Notes under the pieces: model-generated
What the model was told of the DNA's origin: nothing
Databases searched by the model: none
Seen by the model: only the letters and a program-made list of their open reading frames with translations
DNA from: Lampris incognitus
Lineage: Eukaryota; Chordata; Actinopteri; Lampriformes; Lampridae
Direction of reading: 5' to 3'
Assembly (NCBI RefSeq): GCF_029633865.1
Contig: NC_079223.1
Location: 7,904,190 to 7,968,189 of the forward strand
DNA length: 64,000 nt
Part shown: in pieces, positions 23,021 to 38,000 of the stretch
Layout: every line of letters starts with the position of its first letter
How positions within the stretch are numbered: the stretch's first letter is position 1
Made by a program: the position numbers and the translations under genes

Positions 23021-25937
23021 GTGGGTTGTGGCGCTTTTCGGTGGCGGCTCGCTTACCTTCTGGTCGCCGGGACAAGCTATAGCCGACCTCGGCGTTAACC
23101 CGGGGGGGTTTAGAGGAACAACGGGTCGGAGAGGATAACGGAACCGATGCGGTGGGACGTAAAAACCGGCCCGTTAAACCGGTTTGCTCGTAAATGCTAG
23201 CGGCGAGCTAACATCCGGCTAGCTGGCTTTGCTAACCGACGTTAGCCGCTCCGCTTGCTAAGCTGTCAGCTGTGGCGGTTGAACCGCAACGGCTTCCGTA
23301 GACCTCAAACCTGCTGCTGCCGTGGTGCGCACCGCCGCGATGTTTGTTTAGTCACGGTGCGAGAAGATTCCTCGTGTGCGTGGAGGCGGCGCATTGGTGC
23401 TACGTCAAACAGCGTTTTCTCGTTGCCTTTGTGTTGTTGCGACGGCGACGCCATCGCCGAACGTTATAGGGTTAGGGCTTTGACGTATGTGGGGTCAGTG
23501 TATTGGCCCCGGCATGGCTCTTCCCTCGCCCTGCTTAGGCCGGTATATCTAACCAACGGGTCATGCATGTTGGTTATTGCGCAAGGGGGCCTACATGGCG
23601 ATGGGAAAAGGAGAGCATTTGGGGTCACGGCTGCAGCAAGTCCTTTTAAACGACGCCCTTTGCTCATTGGCGTTTAAGTGAAGCAAATGTGATTATTGAT
23701 GAAGTTACACTATAGCCAATAGGTCAGGAAGTTGCTGAAAGCATAGATTTTTGCAGCATATTCCCTTTGCATTGCCTGTTCCACATTCGTGCTTTTCAGG
23801 AATTGATATTAGTTCATTACCGAGATGATAACCGAAATGCACAATTAAAGCCCATCAGCTGGTCAGTGGATCGTGCTTTCCTCAGGACTCGGGGAGTAAG
23901 CATCTTTTCATGTTACTTCTGCCAAGTGCCACTCTAGGCTGTTCCTGTGCACAATTTATGTCACTCAATATTTGTGGTGTTTATCTTGCACGAGATAGTG
24001 AAAACACTGGGAGCTTGCGAGGAGCAAAAACTCAATGTTAAATCGAGTCAAGTCAGTTATCTTTGTGTGTAGCCCAGATTGCACATTCTTTATCTCAAAT
24101 CAAAATTTTTACACGTGACAGTTTATGTTGTTAAAGTAGTTGCTTGGGTCCAAGTTCTGTGGTTAATGGAGGTTTCCTGAATTCTACGTGTTCATGCACT
24201 TTTATCATTACGGCAAGATTTGTTTGCATCGGCATAGCTTTCATCTCAAGACTATTCAGAATAAGTCTGGTTGTCGATCTTTTTCAGCTGAGCTGACAAC
24301 TAGATAGGTGTGCTTATAAAAAGGGGTAAATTGACATTGAGAAAACACAAAGCTTTTGATTTGTTTATTTTGATGACGTCATGTTGCGTTTGTTGATTTG
24401 AAGCTACCCAATGAAACAAAAACACTTTCATTATTAGGTGTGTGTGTGTGTGTGTTTGATTAGTGGTTTGGGTTATGTGGGTTTTTTTTGTTTTTTTCCA
24501 GTACGGTTATGGAAATTGGTTACAGTGGACTAGTGATTATTGCATTTTGTGTCTGTCTGTTCCCTACTGTATGTATTTTTGTTACAGGTTGGCGCTGGAG
24601 ACAGGCGGAGCAGCAACACCCCTGCCTTTCACCATGAGGCCACACCCTCTCCAAGTGACAGAGAGGTAGGAGTGTCAGACTATGAAAGATGCAAGTTTAA
24701 CATGCTTGTGCTTACTCTGCAGGCTGTCTGCACAGATGACGCATTCTTTCCTGAATCCCAACTCTGGCTTATTGTAGTCACAAGAGGTCTTGCAATTATC
24801 AGTAAACCTTAGTCTTCTGAATCTGTTAGAGCTTTTGTTCCTTCTAACATCCCTTTAATTATTGTTTTTTACCCCTTGCTCCTTAAGCATTGTTTTGCCT
24901 GCTAATAGTAAATCTGCAATACATTTTGGATCTTCAGTTTCTATAGATTGTGGTCAACACAAGCTGTTAAATATCTCTTCCTCCTGCACTCCTAATCTGG
25001 AGACAGGTTTACAAGCACAATGATGTTAGAGGTGGATTATGGAGGACATTACTACACTTGGTTGCCACATATTGCCATTTAGGATTTAGACGGCAAGTTT
25101 TGTTGCAGTAAACTGAAGATCTTTTATCCTTTGGCCCTATTTAGAATCAAAGAAGAAGCTTGTATTTTTACACCAACACAGCCCCCCTAGACCACACTTC
25201 AATCCCAGGCAACGGAAAGGATATTTTGATGGTGGAGAGCAGACCATATTTCAGCATGTGTATGAATTATAGATGTAGCCTCATTTTCAGTGTTTTTCTC
25301 CAGAGTTATTGCAGGGTCTCCCTCTTACTGATCTCTGTTAATGAATACAGGCAAGTTTCTAAAAAAAATTTTTTGGCTCATTAGAATGAGGTAGACTTAG
25401 CAGTCACCAACAAAACCAAGGGTGGTTGAACTGATTGTCAGCACATGCACTTGAGTGCTTAGATTGATCTATTTATTCATTTACTCATTTGTGACTTGTT
25501 AGCTTGCTTCACTTTGACATAGCAGGATCCAAACTGTGAAGTTGCGTCTGGGTAAAGTTCAACATTTACTCTCTTATATCCTTTTGGAAGTGCAGAGATT
25601 CTTTTAGAAGCCCACCCACCTTATGACCACAACCAGAGGCTCGCTCATCAACACAGCATCTTTGATTTTTCACCTCAGTCTTTAACCCTTTGACATCACT
25701 GACACTGTCTCTTTCAACGTCAATACAGCGAATGACAGGCTGCAGAAAGCAAATGTGGCCCATTTTTGCCAATGTTAGGACTTCATACCACAGGCAGAGA
25801 TGTCAAATGGCTATTCATTACATTGATGTTGATTGGGTTTCACTTTTCCCCTTTCCTTCTTTTTCTTTCTCTTTGACACTCACTTTCTCTTTGTGTTTCT
25901 CTCGCTTTCTCTTTGTGTTTCTCTCGCTTTCTCTCTC

Positions 25938-26005
<68 letters not shown>

Positions 26006-29000
26006 GCTTTCTCTCTTTCTCCCCCTCTCTGTATATATATATATATGTCTGTCTTTTCAACTCTTTCTGAATTCACTCTCCTATCTCTCTGACCAGTCTG
26101 TCTGGAGAAGCTGTTGGACAGTCTGGCCAGACAGTGCCCTTCAGCGCTATTTCACACTCATGGTGTTGTTTTTCTCATTGCTCTCTGTCTCCCTTCTCCT
26201 CTCCCTACCTCTCGTCCCGTTACTGCACTGACGGGGTCAGATGCTGGCCGGGATGATAGCAGAGCCCGCTTTTCTCTCTGAGTATACTATCTTTGCTCTG
26301 GACCATTCAAAACGACCAAAAACAGCCCAGGTAGCCAGTGTGGTGAGTTTGTCCTCACTCCCTGCCTCCTCCTACACTCCTCTCCCTCCTCCTTCTCCTC
26401 CTCTTGCCCTGTTCCTTCCTCGCATCACAGTGCTTTGGGAGACTAGGTAGAGGATTGTTACCCGTGTAGATCCAGTCAAGACTGCTTGCACCCTGCTCTC
26501 TTTTCCCATTTCCTTTGGACTTAGTAACACGAAGGCATCTCACTTGAATGCTAACATTGCACCTAATAGGAGTGCCGGTTTGTATTGCGGGATAGACGCT
26601 TGTGTGCCTTCCGCCATACGCCGATTTTATTACTCTGTCCTTAAATTCCTCTTATCTTTCACAGAAATGAATGATGTCCCCTTGTCTTTAGACACCCTTG
26701 AGCTTTTAGCTGCTTGCCTTACAAACCCCCAACCTCCTCTATATTATTGTGACTGGTGGCCTTTGTTCCCTTTCCTTAAAAGTCTTGTTTGTTTAGAGAC
26801 TTGACATTCTAGTTGACGAGTTGTGGTCGCTTGAGTCATAGACTTTTTAGTTTCTTTTAGCTGTTCCAGGTAAACAAATAGACCAAAACACTTTGGTTTA
26901 TGCACTTGCAGAGCTCTTATAGTGTTGCAGGATGTGGGTTCTTGTGTGGAGGCAGAAAGCATGGATCAGGCCCGATCAAAAATATTTCACTTGTCATGTT
27001 TGGAATGTAAACATTCAATTTCCAAGGTAACGTTTGAACGATGAACGTCTAGTAATTATAGCAATTAAAATGCCAAAAAGCCCCTTTGTCATAGTAGCCA
27101 GATATTCTGTTTGAATGAATATGTGCCTCAGGTACTTCGAGGGAAAATGAGACAGTATTCTGTTCATTACACAAATCCAGCCGCCATCATTTTATTCATT
27201 TTGTTGATTTGTCGTATAGATATTCGGTTTAATATGTATTAAACAAAGACTTATTTTCTCAGTTTTTTTTCCAAATAGCCAAATCTCTCATGCTGGCTAA
27301 GCATAACTGCTCCACATGGAGATTAGGGGTGCTAGTTTTATGTTGAATAATAATTTTGGTTGTTTAACCGAATCTTCTACATATATTTGGCACAAGTGCA
27401 GTTGTTAAACGGTGGCGATATTTCATGGTTTTGGTCATTTATTCAGATGAGTCAAACATTATTTGCAGATTATATTTGCTTATTGTGCCGAAGTTTAGTC
27501 TCCACGTCTTGATAATGTCATCACCGTTAACATTCACCCGTACCAATGTGCAGGTGATATGGCCAAACCAGCAGCCTTATCAAGGCCTTTTGCCTCTAGT
27601 TGCTGATAACATCTACTATAAATGTAATCTTTAAAAATGTAACAAATTGCTCTCCAATTAAGCTTAACATTTTATGTCCTTCAGTTAAAATGGTTCAGTC
27701 ATTCTCTTATAGGTCATGCACTGAAATGACCGTTTATTACTCCTTTGTCGGCAGAAATTCTGGGGATTTGTCAGGCAGCCAGAGATATAGCTGCTGATGT
27801 CATTATTATCTTCACTCTCTAGTAATTAGCCACTTACAGCGTTAAAATTAGTCGGTGTCTTTGTCATATTTCATCTAAATCGTATCATAATAACATCATT
27901 ATCATCACATTGTAGAATGGTTAGAGGTCTAACAAATTTGGGATCATTAAATGTCACTATCTGTGACCCTAATTAAGATAAGTGGCTTGGAAAATTAATG
28001 AATGAATAAATAAATGAATGAATGAATAAATCTAATACTGATGTGTAAAACATGGAAGTCCAGCTTTGTCAGCTTTGCGGATGGTTTTCAGACGGAAGAC
28101 ACTGAAACAATTTATGTTCAAATTGTTTGTCCGTGTGCAGTGTCACCATGTGTACATTGTATTTTGTAGGGTCACGCTTAGCATGTGAACATACAACCCT
28201 GTGAAGTATGGCCTACTGCCTTTGACTGACAGTTGAAAGTTAAAAGTAGCGGCTGTGTTTAAGAGATGAAATACAAATATTCAGCGCTGGATGCTTTTTA
28301 ATCTGTGTCTACTTATGCGCTGGTACAGAGTCGGTCAGTACTTACCACAGTGATCCATGCTGCAAGTAGAGAGAGAACAGCTATTTCAGTTCAAAGTCAT
28401 TTTCTAGACGTCAAGTGTGGTTGTACGTAAGAGGTGGAATGGGGAGGTTGTAGGCGTGCAGATATGTGCCACATCTCTAGGCTACTGAACCTGCTTCTTG
28501 GATTTAGGTCCCTTGTAGATGGATCTTTAATCAGTCATTTGCTCAACTTATGATTGCTCAGCCTATCAACAGAGCAACATATGAGAACTTTACTTTGGAC
28601 ATAACAAATGAAGTCATAGTGGAAAGAAATATTGTACTTGATGTAAGCAATGTCTATGCTCTGTGTTGGCTGTTTTAAAATTAGCCCTCTATTCCTAACC
28701 GTTAACATATTCTACTGAGAGCCCGCATAGGATATCAGGTGACCTTGATATGCTATTAGCCTTCTACTGTTGGCTCTCTGGCCTGTTGAAGGCTTTGTCA
28801 TCTTCCAGTAAGATATTCTTGACAGCTTTATAAAATAATCCGAAGGAAGAAGTAGTCTGGGAGAAGGAAGGTAAAAAAATCTGCTCACTCTGACCCTGCT
28901 TCTAACAAGTGAATTTAACCAACAAAGCCGCCTTGTGTTCACACACACTTCTACTGTGGTCTATAATACAGCTTCATACGGCATTGCCAAGCACCTTTTA

Positions 29001-32000
29001 GTTTAAATACTGGCTCCTCTAATTATGTTTGACTGTTTGTTTGTCCCGATCTCATGGCTGTTCAGTAGAGTATAGTTTTAACCCCCTTTTTTAATTTTAA
29101 GTGCCATAAAGATGCCTTTCTCTGTGTATTTAATCCCTCTGTTTTTTTCCAAGTTGCATGAGGGAACCCATTGTCCCTGCATTGCTCCCAGCAATACTAA
29201 TATTGCTCCCTCCAGAGTAATCAGGGAGTGGCACGCTGGGTGTGGATCACTAACTGGGCCAGAGCAAGACCCCGTAGAAAGATTTCTCATCTAGTGTTGT
29301 GTTATTGTGCAGAGTGCCTCTAAAGAAGTAACAAGGTCTCCCAGGGGTAGCATCAATGGAGATGGAAGTGCTTCTCCTCAGGCAAGTTTATCACCACTCC
29401 TCTAATCACTTCAACAAACTTATCCTTCCAATTAATGTTCTATCATTGTTGCTGTCATGCTTATATGTAGCATTATTGTGTTTTGTCATGAAGAGTTTAA
29501 TGTCAAATTGTGATTGAAATTCTCAGCAGAGGGATGAGACCTCAACATCATTTGCCCAGAAATTACAATTGAAGGTTCCATCCATGGAGTCTCTGCTCCG
29601 TGGTGGTGCCAGTCGGGCAGAAAATCTGTTCCGCTCCTCTTCCAAAGAGAGCTTGGTCCGCAGTCCATCCCGTGACTCCCTTACCCCATTGGGGGAGAGT
29701 GAGACCTCTGCCACCCCTGCATATGATCCTCCTTCAGATATTGAGAGTGAGGCCGAGGAGTCTCCAGGAAATGTGGACTCCCTTTCCAGAGAGCTGCTGC
29801 TGCATCGCCTCAACAGAGTGGAGAGGAGCCTGGCAAACTACAGAGGGAAGTACTCTGAGGTAAGGCTCACATGGAACAGTAGCACCCTGAAACCCCAATC
29901 TCTCTTCCCCGGGGGTTAAGAGATTGAATTTGCAAAGTTATCTTGCATCATCACTGATGAGTTCTCCTCTTTTTCTCTTGCAACAAACTTATTTCATTGT
30001 CTAATTTTCCTTTGCATCCAGCTGGTTACAGCGTACCGAACGGTACAACGAGATAAGGAAAAAACCCAGGTAAGATCCACAGGCTACACTTCTGCCTCAT
30101 GTAAAGTTTTTTATGATGCTGATAGTTCACAAGTTACCATCTCTTCAGGCATTTTATCCTCAGCCATTGTTAGAAGTTTATTCTTGTCTTAAACTGATCA
30201 GTTGTATTTCTCTGCTTTTCCTTCCAGGTTATACTTAGTCAGAGCCAAGATAAAGCCCTTCGTAGGATAGGGGAGCTGAGGGAGGTAAGTCAGCAGTTTG
30301 ACCATCCTTGTCTCTCTAGCTCAGTATCTCTAGCCTGCTCGGTTATGTAAACAGCATGTAATTATAGTAAAAGAATGAGTTCAAAAAAGCCCTTTCATAA
30401 AAACTGCCACAAGCACACAATTATTTTTGAGATTAATTGTAACCCAGATGGTATCAGCCACACTCAGTAAAACTTCCTCCTGAATGGAATAACATTACTT
30501 TTGCTGTATGAGATTAAGGATAAAATGTTAACAGCCAAACCCTTATCAAGAATATAGATAACCAAAAGTATGAGCTTTTAACATATTCAACGTTCCGTAG
30601 GAGTTGCAAATGGACCAGCAGGCCAAGAAGCATCTACAGGACGAATTTGATGCTGCCTTGGAAGAAAAAGACCAGATGATAACTGTCCTCCAGACCCAGG
30701 TGAGTGTGTAGGTGGGTATGTGAGTTTGTGAGCGGATGTGTGTTAGAGAGCGAAGAACAGGTTGTATCCCCATTCTTTAGAGCTCATAAGCTGAGAAAAT
30801 ATAAATTGATAATAGGATTACAATAATTACAGAAGTCTTTCACAAAATTCATTCAAATTTGAGCAAAGTCATTTCATGTACCTTGAAAGTGTTGGTAGTG
30901 CTCCAGTTAGACCTTCAATTGGCTGCACAAACCCTAGTAACAATTGTACTGTGATTAACACATGCTTAGGCCTGGTTATTGGAAAAAGTGCATGTTTTGT
31001 TTTATACAGCAGTTCTTATCAAGCAATGTGACTGGCCCAAGAGGTATTCCACTGGTGATGTCAATTTATCACAATATTAATGCATCACTTACAAACTCTC
31101 ATGGTAGGCTCTAAATTCACTGACATGGTAAATTTGTCAATGGCTTATAATATATCACACCAATATTGATGCCCGCCCCACATAACATACTCAGTGATAT
31201 ATTTTCCAAGCATTCAAGTACGTGCAGATATGTTTTTGTTTTTTTTTCTTAAATAATTGAACATCTGGAAATGCTGGTTAGGTGGTGGGATTCATGTATC
31301 CTCTGATCTGACAGTAAAAATGTGCCTCTCGGGTAACTTTTGAAGTGTTGCTTTCGACCAGGTTGCTCTGATGAAGAAACAATTCAAGAAGGTATCTGAT
31401 ACTGTGGCGCCACCTGATGGTGGAGTGTTACAGTCTGAAGATGCAAGGGACTCCACCTCCACCCCACAGAGCCCCTCTAAGGAGCTTGCAGCAGAGATGG
31501 GAGCAACAGAGGGTGAGCCTGTCCATTTATAATAATCACATGTACATGGTAAAAGTGTATGAGTTTAGTGGCCAAATATTACCTTTGGATAGCTTTTGTT
31601 TAATATCATATGTGCCCTGTCGTAAGGCTTGATGTTTATCAGATGGAGTGGTCCTCTTTACCTGCTGTATTTTGTTTTCTTAGCAGAAGAGGGCAGTAGC
31701 GACCCAGCCAAAGTGATGGAGGTGCTGCAGAAGAGAGTGAAGAGGCAGGAAAACCTGCTGCAGAAGTGCAAAGACCTGCTGCGAACGCACAAGGAGCGGA
31801 GTGCCCAGCTGGGCAGCGAGAATGAAACCCTGCAAGAACAGCTGCAGGAGAGACTGCAGGAGCTGGAGAGGATGAAGGTAGCTACGTTTACCCACCCCTA
31901 CGCTCAATGGAGTGCTTTCTTCAGTAGTTTGTTACCATATGGAAACCATTTCTTTATCTAACTAACTCAGTCTGAGATAATAACATCTTAGACCCCACAC

Positions 32001-35000
32001 CACATCACCCATAAGATAATTTCAAAAATCTAACAGTACCTTCGATGGAATTCTCTGGAGAAAACCAGTAAATCGAAATTGATGTGATGATGAACTATAA
32101 TTATGAGGAGGTTTGATTAAAATCGAGCTGTGATGAGATGCTCACTGAACAGTGTGTTTGGGCTAATGAATGCTATGCTTTAAATCATCTGCCAGAGCCT
32201 TCATGGTCCACTGATAATGTGACTCCATTATCTCATGGACACAGTGGAATGCTGTGGTTCTTAGAGTTGGAGCCTCCGAATATTCTGGCTAAGCTCCAGC
32301 AGCAGGGTTCATGTCATGTCAGTTTGACATGACTGGATCCATTATTTTCTTTGATTTCAAAACAGTTTGCTTTAGTGGTAAAAAAACAAACAAACGTAAT
32401 TTGGTTTGATAATAACTACAATCGATATGTTGCTGCATCTGAAATATTTTGTAATAGAAAGTCCTCATGATAATAAACAATTTCTCTGTGTGGGAGATTG
32501 GCATAGTTTTATGTACACTGGTTTTGAACCTGGGCACTGCTCTGGGAACATGGCCCTTCCTATGTCAAGGAAGAGTAAAGGTTAACAGGCATTTAGTCCT
32601 CCTAAGCAGCATGGAGGCATCCTGAAGCTGCGGGACTGGGCTCTGCTCATCCCCTGCCTCAGACAAATACCCCATAAAACAGGCCAGCTGTCTACAATTC
32701 CACCCTTTCACCCTAGAGATTTTGGAGTGTTTCATTTGAGTGGTCTGCTTCATAGGACCATACTTATGTTACATCGTGTATTGGCATTACTTGTATGTGA
32801 ATGCTGTAGATGTGTCCATTTGGATATTGATTGCGAATTTGTGAATGATAAGTTTTCCTTCTGTTAAACCCTCAACATTGTAGTCTCAGTTAACTAAAAG
32901 CGTACGTTTGAATAGACATTCTAGATTCATTACATACATGGATGCGACCACTGGGAGATGGCGCTGGCTCTACACTTCCTCTTTTGTAACCGCTGGGTAA
33001 ACAGCAGTGGCACAGAAGCAAAGCTGCTGCAGGCCACTGCTGCTAAACTGGGCTGTAATTTGGGTCAGCATGTTGGTTAAGCTGGGTTTGTGTAGACTTT
33101 GTAGATCACTGACTTATGGGTTACACCTCCTGAGTTTGTGTAGCATGCATCTTATTTTGATGTTGCCTGTCTAACTGTTTAACATGTACATGGCTCACTG
33201 AAAGCAGCCATTGGCAGTGCATAACGGTTTCCGCAGTTTTGATGAACACACAGTGGGAAAAGTTCATCCTCAAATCTGAGATGGTCTCCTGTGAAGTCAG
33301 CTATTTTACTGAATGGATTTTTTATTGTATTTCTTTTACTTAAGTTCTCTCCAATATATGTTTTTAGGAATTGCACACAACAGAGAAGACAAAGCTGATC
33401 ACCCAGCTGCGGGATGCTAAGAACCTGATTGAACAACTAGAGCAGGACAAGGTGAGTAAAGAAACTCGGTAAAGATTTGGTCACATCTTGATTCAATGCC
33501 CTGTTGAGCCTCTGGGCCATGAAATATAGATGTTTTTGCTCTGCCATTGAGTAGCAGGGTCAGAAGCCTTGAAATCCCAGGTTGTTGCTCTTACACTCTG
33601 ACCCCAGCTCTGTTGGATAGCAACAGCAGCTTGCCAGAGATCTTTTAGGAATGTTAAGAGAACCAAAACATGTCCCAAACAATTGGAACCAGAGCTTGAT
33701 TTAAAATGTAATATAAAGAGACAGTTTGAATGCTTCTGAATTCATTCAGTCCCAGCAACATAGGTGTTTTTTTCTGGCTCCTTGGCATTCAGGGCATGGT
33801 GATTGCAGAAACAAAGCGTCAGATGCATGAGACTCTGGAGATGAAGGAGGAGGAGATTGCCCAGTTACGCTCCAGGATCCAGCAGGCTACTGTCCAGAAG
33901 GAAGAACTTCAAGAGCAGAAGGAAAAGTCTGAGAAATCATGTGAGTGGACCCTGCTGTTTATTTGAGCTGTGAATTGAAATGGTGTTCAGTGATTTACTG
34001 ATGATGCGTTTCCTTTTGTAGCGTTTGAAGAACTAGAACGGGCTTTGGGCGTGGCCCAGAGAGCAGAGGAAGCCAGGAAGCAGCTGCAGGTTCAACTGGA
34101 GGAGCAGATGAAAGCGATGGAGAAGGCCAATGAGGATGAGAGGAAGAATTTGCAGAAGGAGCTTACACGAGTTAAACAGGAGGTTGTTGTTATAATGAAG
34201 GTCAAGATATGAATTTAATATTTAAATTATCCTCCCACATTTAGTTCAGTTTTAAATGGGGTCTGTTCACAGATATTTAAGTAACTGTACTATGTACCAG
34301 GTGCAGTTTCTGAAATTAGATGTACTACCCCTTAAACCCACATCAGTTTTTTTTGCCAGCTAACGTCTGCCATAACTGCAACTGCAGCTGACACCCCTTG
34401 TAAAGTACATGACCCAATTTAATTCGAGTAGCCATCGATGATCATTTACTCAGAAAAGAGTGATAATTTGACAGCTAAGATGCTCATAGATCACCAATAA
34501 CGTACTAATATAAAAGAGCAGTTCTGTCAGTTTGCTGCCATCTAAAGGTGGAAAAAAATCTGTTTAAGAAGTGGATTGAGAAGAAAGCTATTTTTCACAT
34601 TACGAATGTCCTATCAGCCCTTTTATATGTTCAAAGGGCAGAAGATTATGCTTTTTTGCTTGAATTTCAACACTGCATTTGTCTCTTGGTATTTGTATTT
34701 AAGTAGGAATAGAAACCAAGGTGTCAAGAAGTAACAAAGTGGATCCTTTCAAAGATGGGACCAGTAGAATGTTGATATAGGAGATGAGGATTGGGAATCA
34801 ATGCTAGTAGATGAAAATCAAGTTTCAAGGGGTAGTGGAAAAAATGGTAGAAAAGACTACATTTTTGTGAAGTAGCTAGCTAATATTACAGATTTTAGAA
34901 AAGCCGCTTAATTTTTCATGAGCATATAGACAATGTTATTTACACAAAAAGACACTTTGATTAACCGGTTAGTGAAACATCTTATATGATCAATCGCTGT

Positions 35001-38000
35001 TATTGCAAAAACAATGATCCAGTGAGATTAAGGATAATGCCTGCGACACAGTTGGGATACTAGTGGGAGTGTGGTTATGGCAGAAGTTGGTTGGAATAAA
35101 AATGACTCCATCATCCATGACTTGATGCTGAATTTACTTAAGTTGGCCATTTGGCATCAGCGTGTGGCTTTGTGAGCAAACTCTTGTTTTGTCTACAAAC
35201 TAGTTTTGCCTCCATTTGCACGTCCATTTACTTTACTCCATGATTTCATAGCACTCATGAGTAGGGTTTTACATTGAGATTTGGATTGAAACGAACGTAA
35301 ACTCTTCTCTGAGATTGTAATAATAATTATCTAAAATTCAACCTGGGCGAACCATCATCTCCTTTAGTTGCTCTAATTCCATTGGCTTTATAGCAAATCA
35401 AAATCCTTTTTGTTCCTTAATAGCCCCATGCTAAATATTATCATGCATGATGTAACAATGTTCACTCCCAGTAGGCAATGATATGATCCATATTAATAAT
35501 GCTACCAGTAAATAAAAAATTACTAGACAAAATATGTAAAGCATATTTTTGATTTTGAATGCTAGACAAGGTTAAATTCCTACTAAGATAAGCAATTCAA
35601 AGAAATTAATATTTAACTGTCCATGCTTCCATGATGCAAATGTCCTTAAAGTTTATTGTTTGTTTACCTCAGCATAGTTTAGCTTAATAATGTCAATGTT
35701 GCAGAAATCATCTGAGGAGACATTGGCTGATATGGAAAGATGCCACAATGAAGCATTGGCTGCCAAGGAACAGGAACTAGAAGCCAGAATCAGTCAAGCC
35801 GTGGTGGGTTTTAATGTTTGTTGTTTTATTTTAAAACATACCCACATATAAAAAGATGGATAACAGTTATTTTTAATCATTTCTTAATTTGTTATGACGC
35901 ATTGTTGAATTTGGGTTCAGGAGAAATGTAAAGAAGAGTTTCTGCAGGCGGCTAAGGAGCAAGAACAACAAGAAGCTCTGGCTCTGGAGGATGCAGAACT
36001 ACAGAAGACTGCTCTGAAAGCAGAGGCTGAGAACAGGGTCAAAGACATACAGTTAGAGCTAGAAGCTGCAAGAACTGTAAGTTTTTTAATAACTGAATGA
36101 TTTTTTTTTTGTCCTTGGTTAAATATGAATCTTTTTTAAAATCAGTAATCTATTATTGTCTTTATAGCTGCATTGGCATTGTGTAAAACCATTGTACTGT
36201 AAAATTGTGGCAGTCAATGTAAGAACTCAAATGTATCTGGTTGCAGAGAATACTGGAGCTTGAGAGCTCTCTGGAGAAGAGCACCCAAGATGCATCGGTT
36301 CCGTCCCATGACTACTCCAGCCAGTTGGAGGAACTGAAGGCTAAACACAAGGAGCAAATGTCGGCATTACGGGAGGAGCACCGGGAGCAGCTGGAGAGGC
36401 ATAAAGACATCCTTGCCCAGAAGCACACTTCTTTAGAGGAACTCAAGGAAAAACACAGAATGGAGATGGAGACCCTCTTGAAAGATAAAGAGCTCCAGTT
36501 CCAAGCTCACGTTGAAGACATGAACAAGAAAACTTTGGAGAAATTGGATATTAAGCAGACAGAGCTCGAGACGCTTTCTTCTGAACTTTCCATGGTCTTG
36601 AAGAGTAAACAGCTTCTGGAGGAGAAGCTGGCAGCAGCTGGAGATGCTGACAATTTAGGCAGACAGGCATTGGAGCAGAGGCTACAAGAAGAGGTGGAAA
36701 AGCACAATTTGAAAATATTGAACATCAAGCAACAGCACGAACAGTCACTTGGGGGTATAGAGAAAACTCTGAAAGATGAACTGAATGCATTGAGGATTGT
36801 TCTTAAAGAAAAGGAAAGGGAACTTGGAGAACATACCGTAAGAGAAAAAAAACTTGAAGAGGAATCTACAACTCATCTACAGGAGCTAAATATCAAGGTT
36901 AAGGAACTGGAGGAGCTACAGCAGAGTTTTTCACAAGCCCAGTCTGAAAAGGAAAGCTTGGTGGAGTCTAATGCGCAGTTAAATGAGATAACTAAGGATC
37001 TTGCTCAGAGCAAGAAGGACTTTAAAAATTTGGAGCATCAACTGGAACTTAAAGAAACTGATTGTAAAGAGAAAGAGGAGTCACTTCAGCAAAGGTTACT
37101 TGAGCTTCAAGAACTAGAACAGCAGCTACAGCAGACCAAGAGGCAACTTGCTGAGCAAGAGAAATCATATGGGGAAGAACTAAACGTTAAGAAGGAAGAA
37201 GTAGGACACCTGAAGAAATTATTGGATGATGAAAAGGCAGCCCACAAAAAGACTGAAAACACCAAAAAGGAAATGGAAGGGAAACTGAAAGCACTGGAAA
37301 CAAAGATGGGCAAGTTAAAACGGAAAGCCGAGGAAATGCAGGAGAAATTCAAGAAAAAGCTACAGGAAAATGAAGAGTCAATGAAAAAAGAACTTGCGAA
37401 GAAGGAGACAGAACTCCAGCAAAAAGAGCAACAAGTCCAAGAGAAAATTCTAGAGATGGCCCAAAAAAGTTCACAAGGTCTCAGCAGTGCAATGTCAGAA
37501 TTGCAGGTCAACCACAAAGAAGAACTGGAGAAACTGCACAAGACCCATAAGCATGTTCTTGAGGAAATGGAGCATCGTTGGCAGGAGAGGTTGAGACACC
37601 AGGAAGATGATTTAACAGAGAAAAATTCACACGTACTACAAGAGAAGTCCCAAGAAATGGAGGACATTTCTCATCAGCTCAGTAGTAGCAAAGAAGAAAG
37701 TGAGCGAGCACTACATGAGCTAAAGGACTTAAAGGAGGAGCTGGTAATTCGAGAGACCACTGTACAAAAGCTGCAAGCAGAGCTTAAAGAAGCTGCAGTT
37801 AAGCTTGAGAGTTTGTCTCAGGGTGAATTGTTGCTCAAAGAGCAAATGGAGTCAGTTGAAAGAAACCTTAACCAGGCATTGAGTGAGAGAAATTCACTCC
37901 AAGATCAGCTGAGCACATCAGAAGACAGCAGAGTGAAGCTGAAGGCGTTGTCAGAAAAGTTTGAGGAAACCGAGGGGCAGCTTAAAGCCCTCAATGCCTC

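Noticed and set aside
37107..37667. 186-codon minus-strand Ser/Cys-rich frame
   Set aside because: Antisense shadow of the Glu/Lys/Gln-rich GOLGA4 coiled-coil exon.
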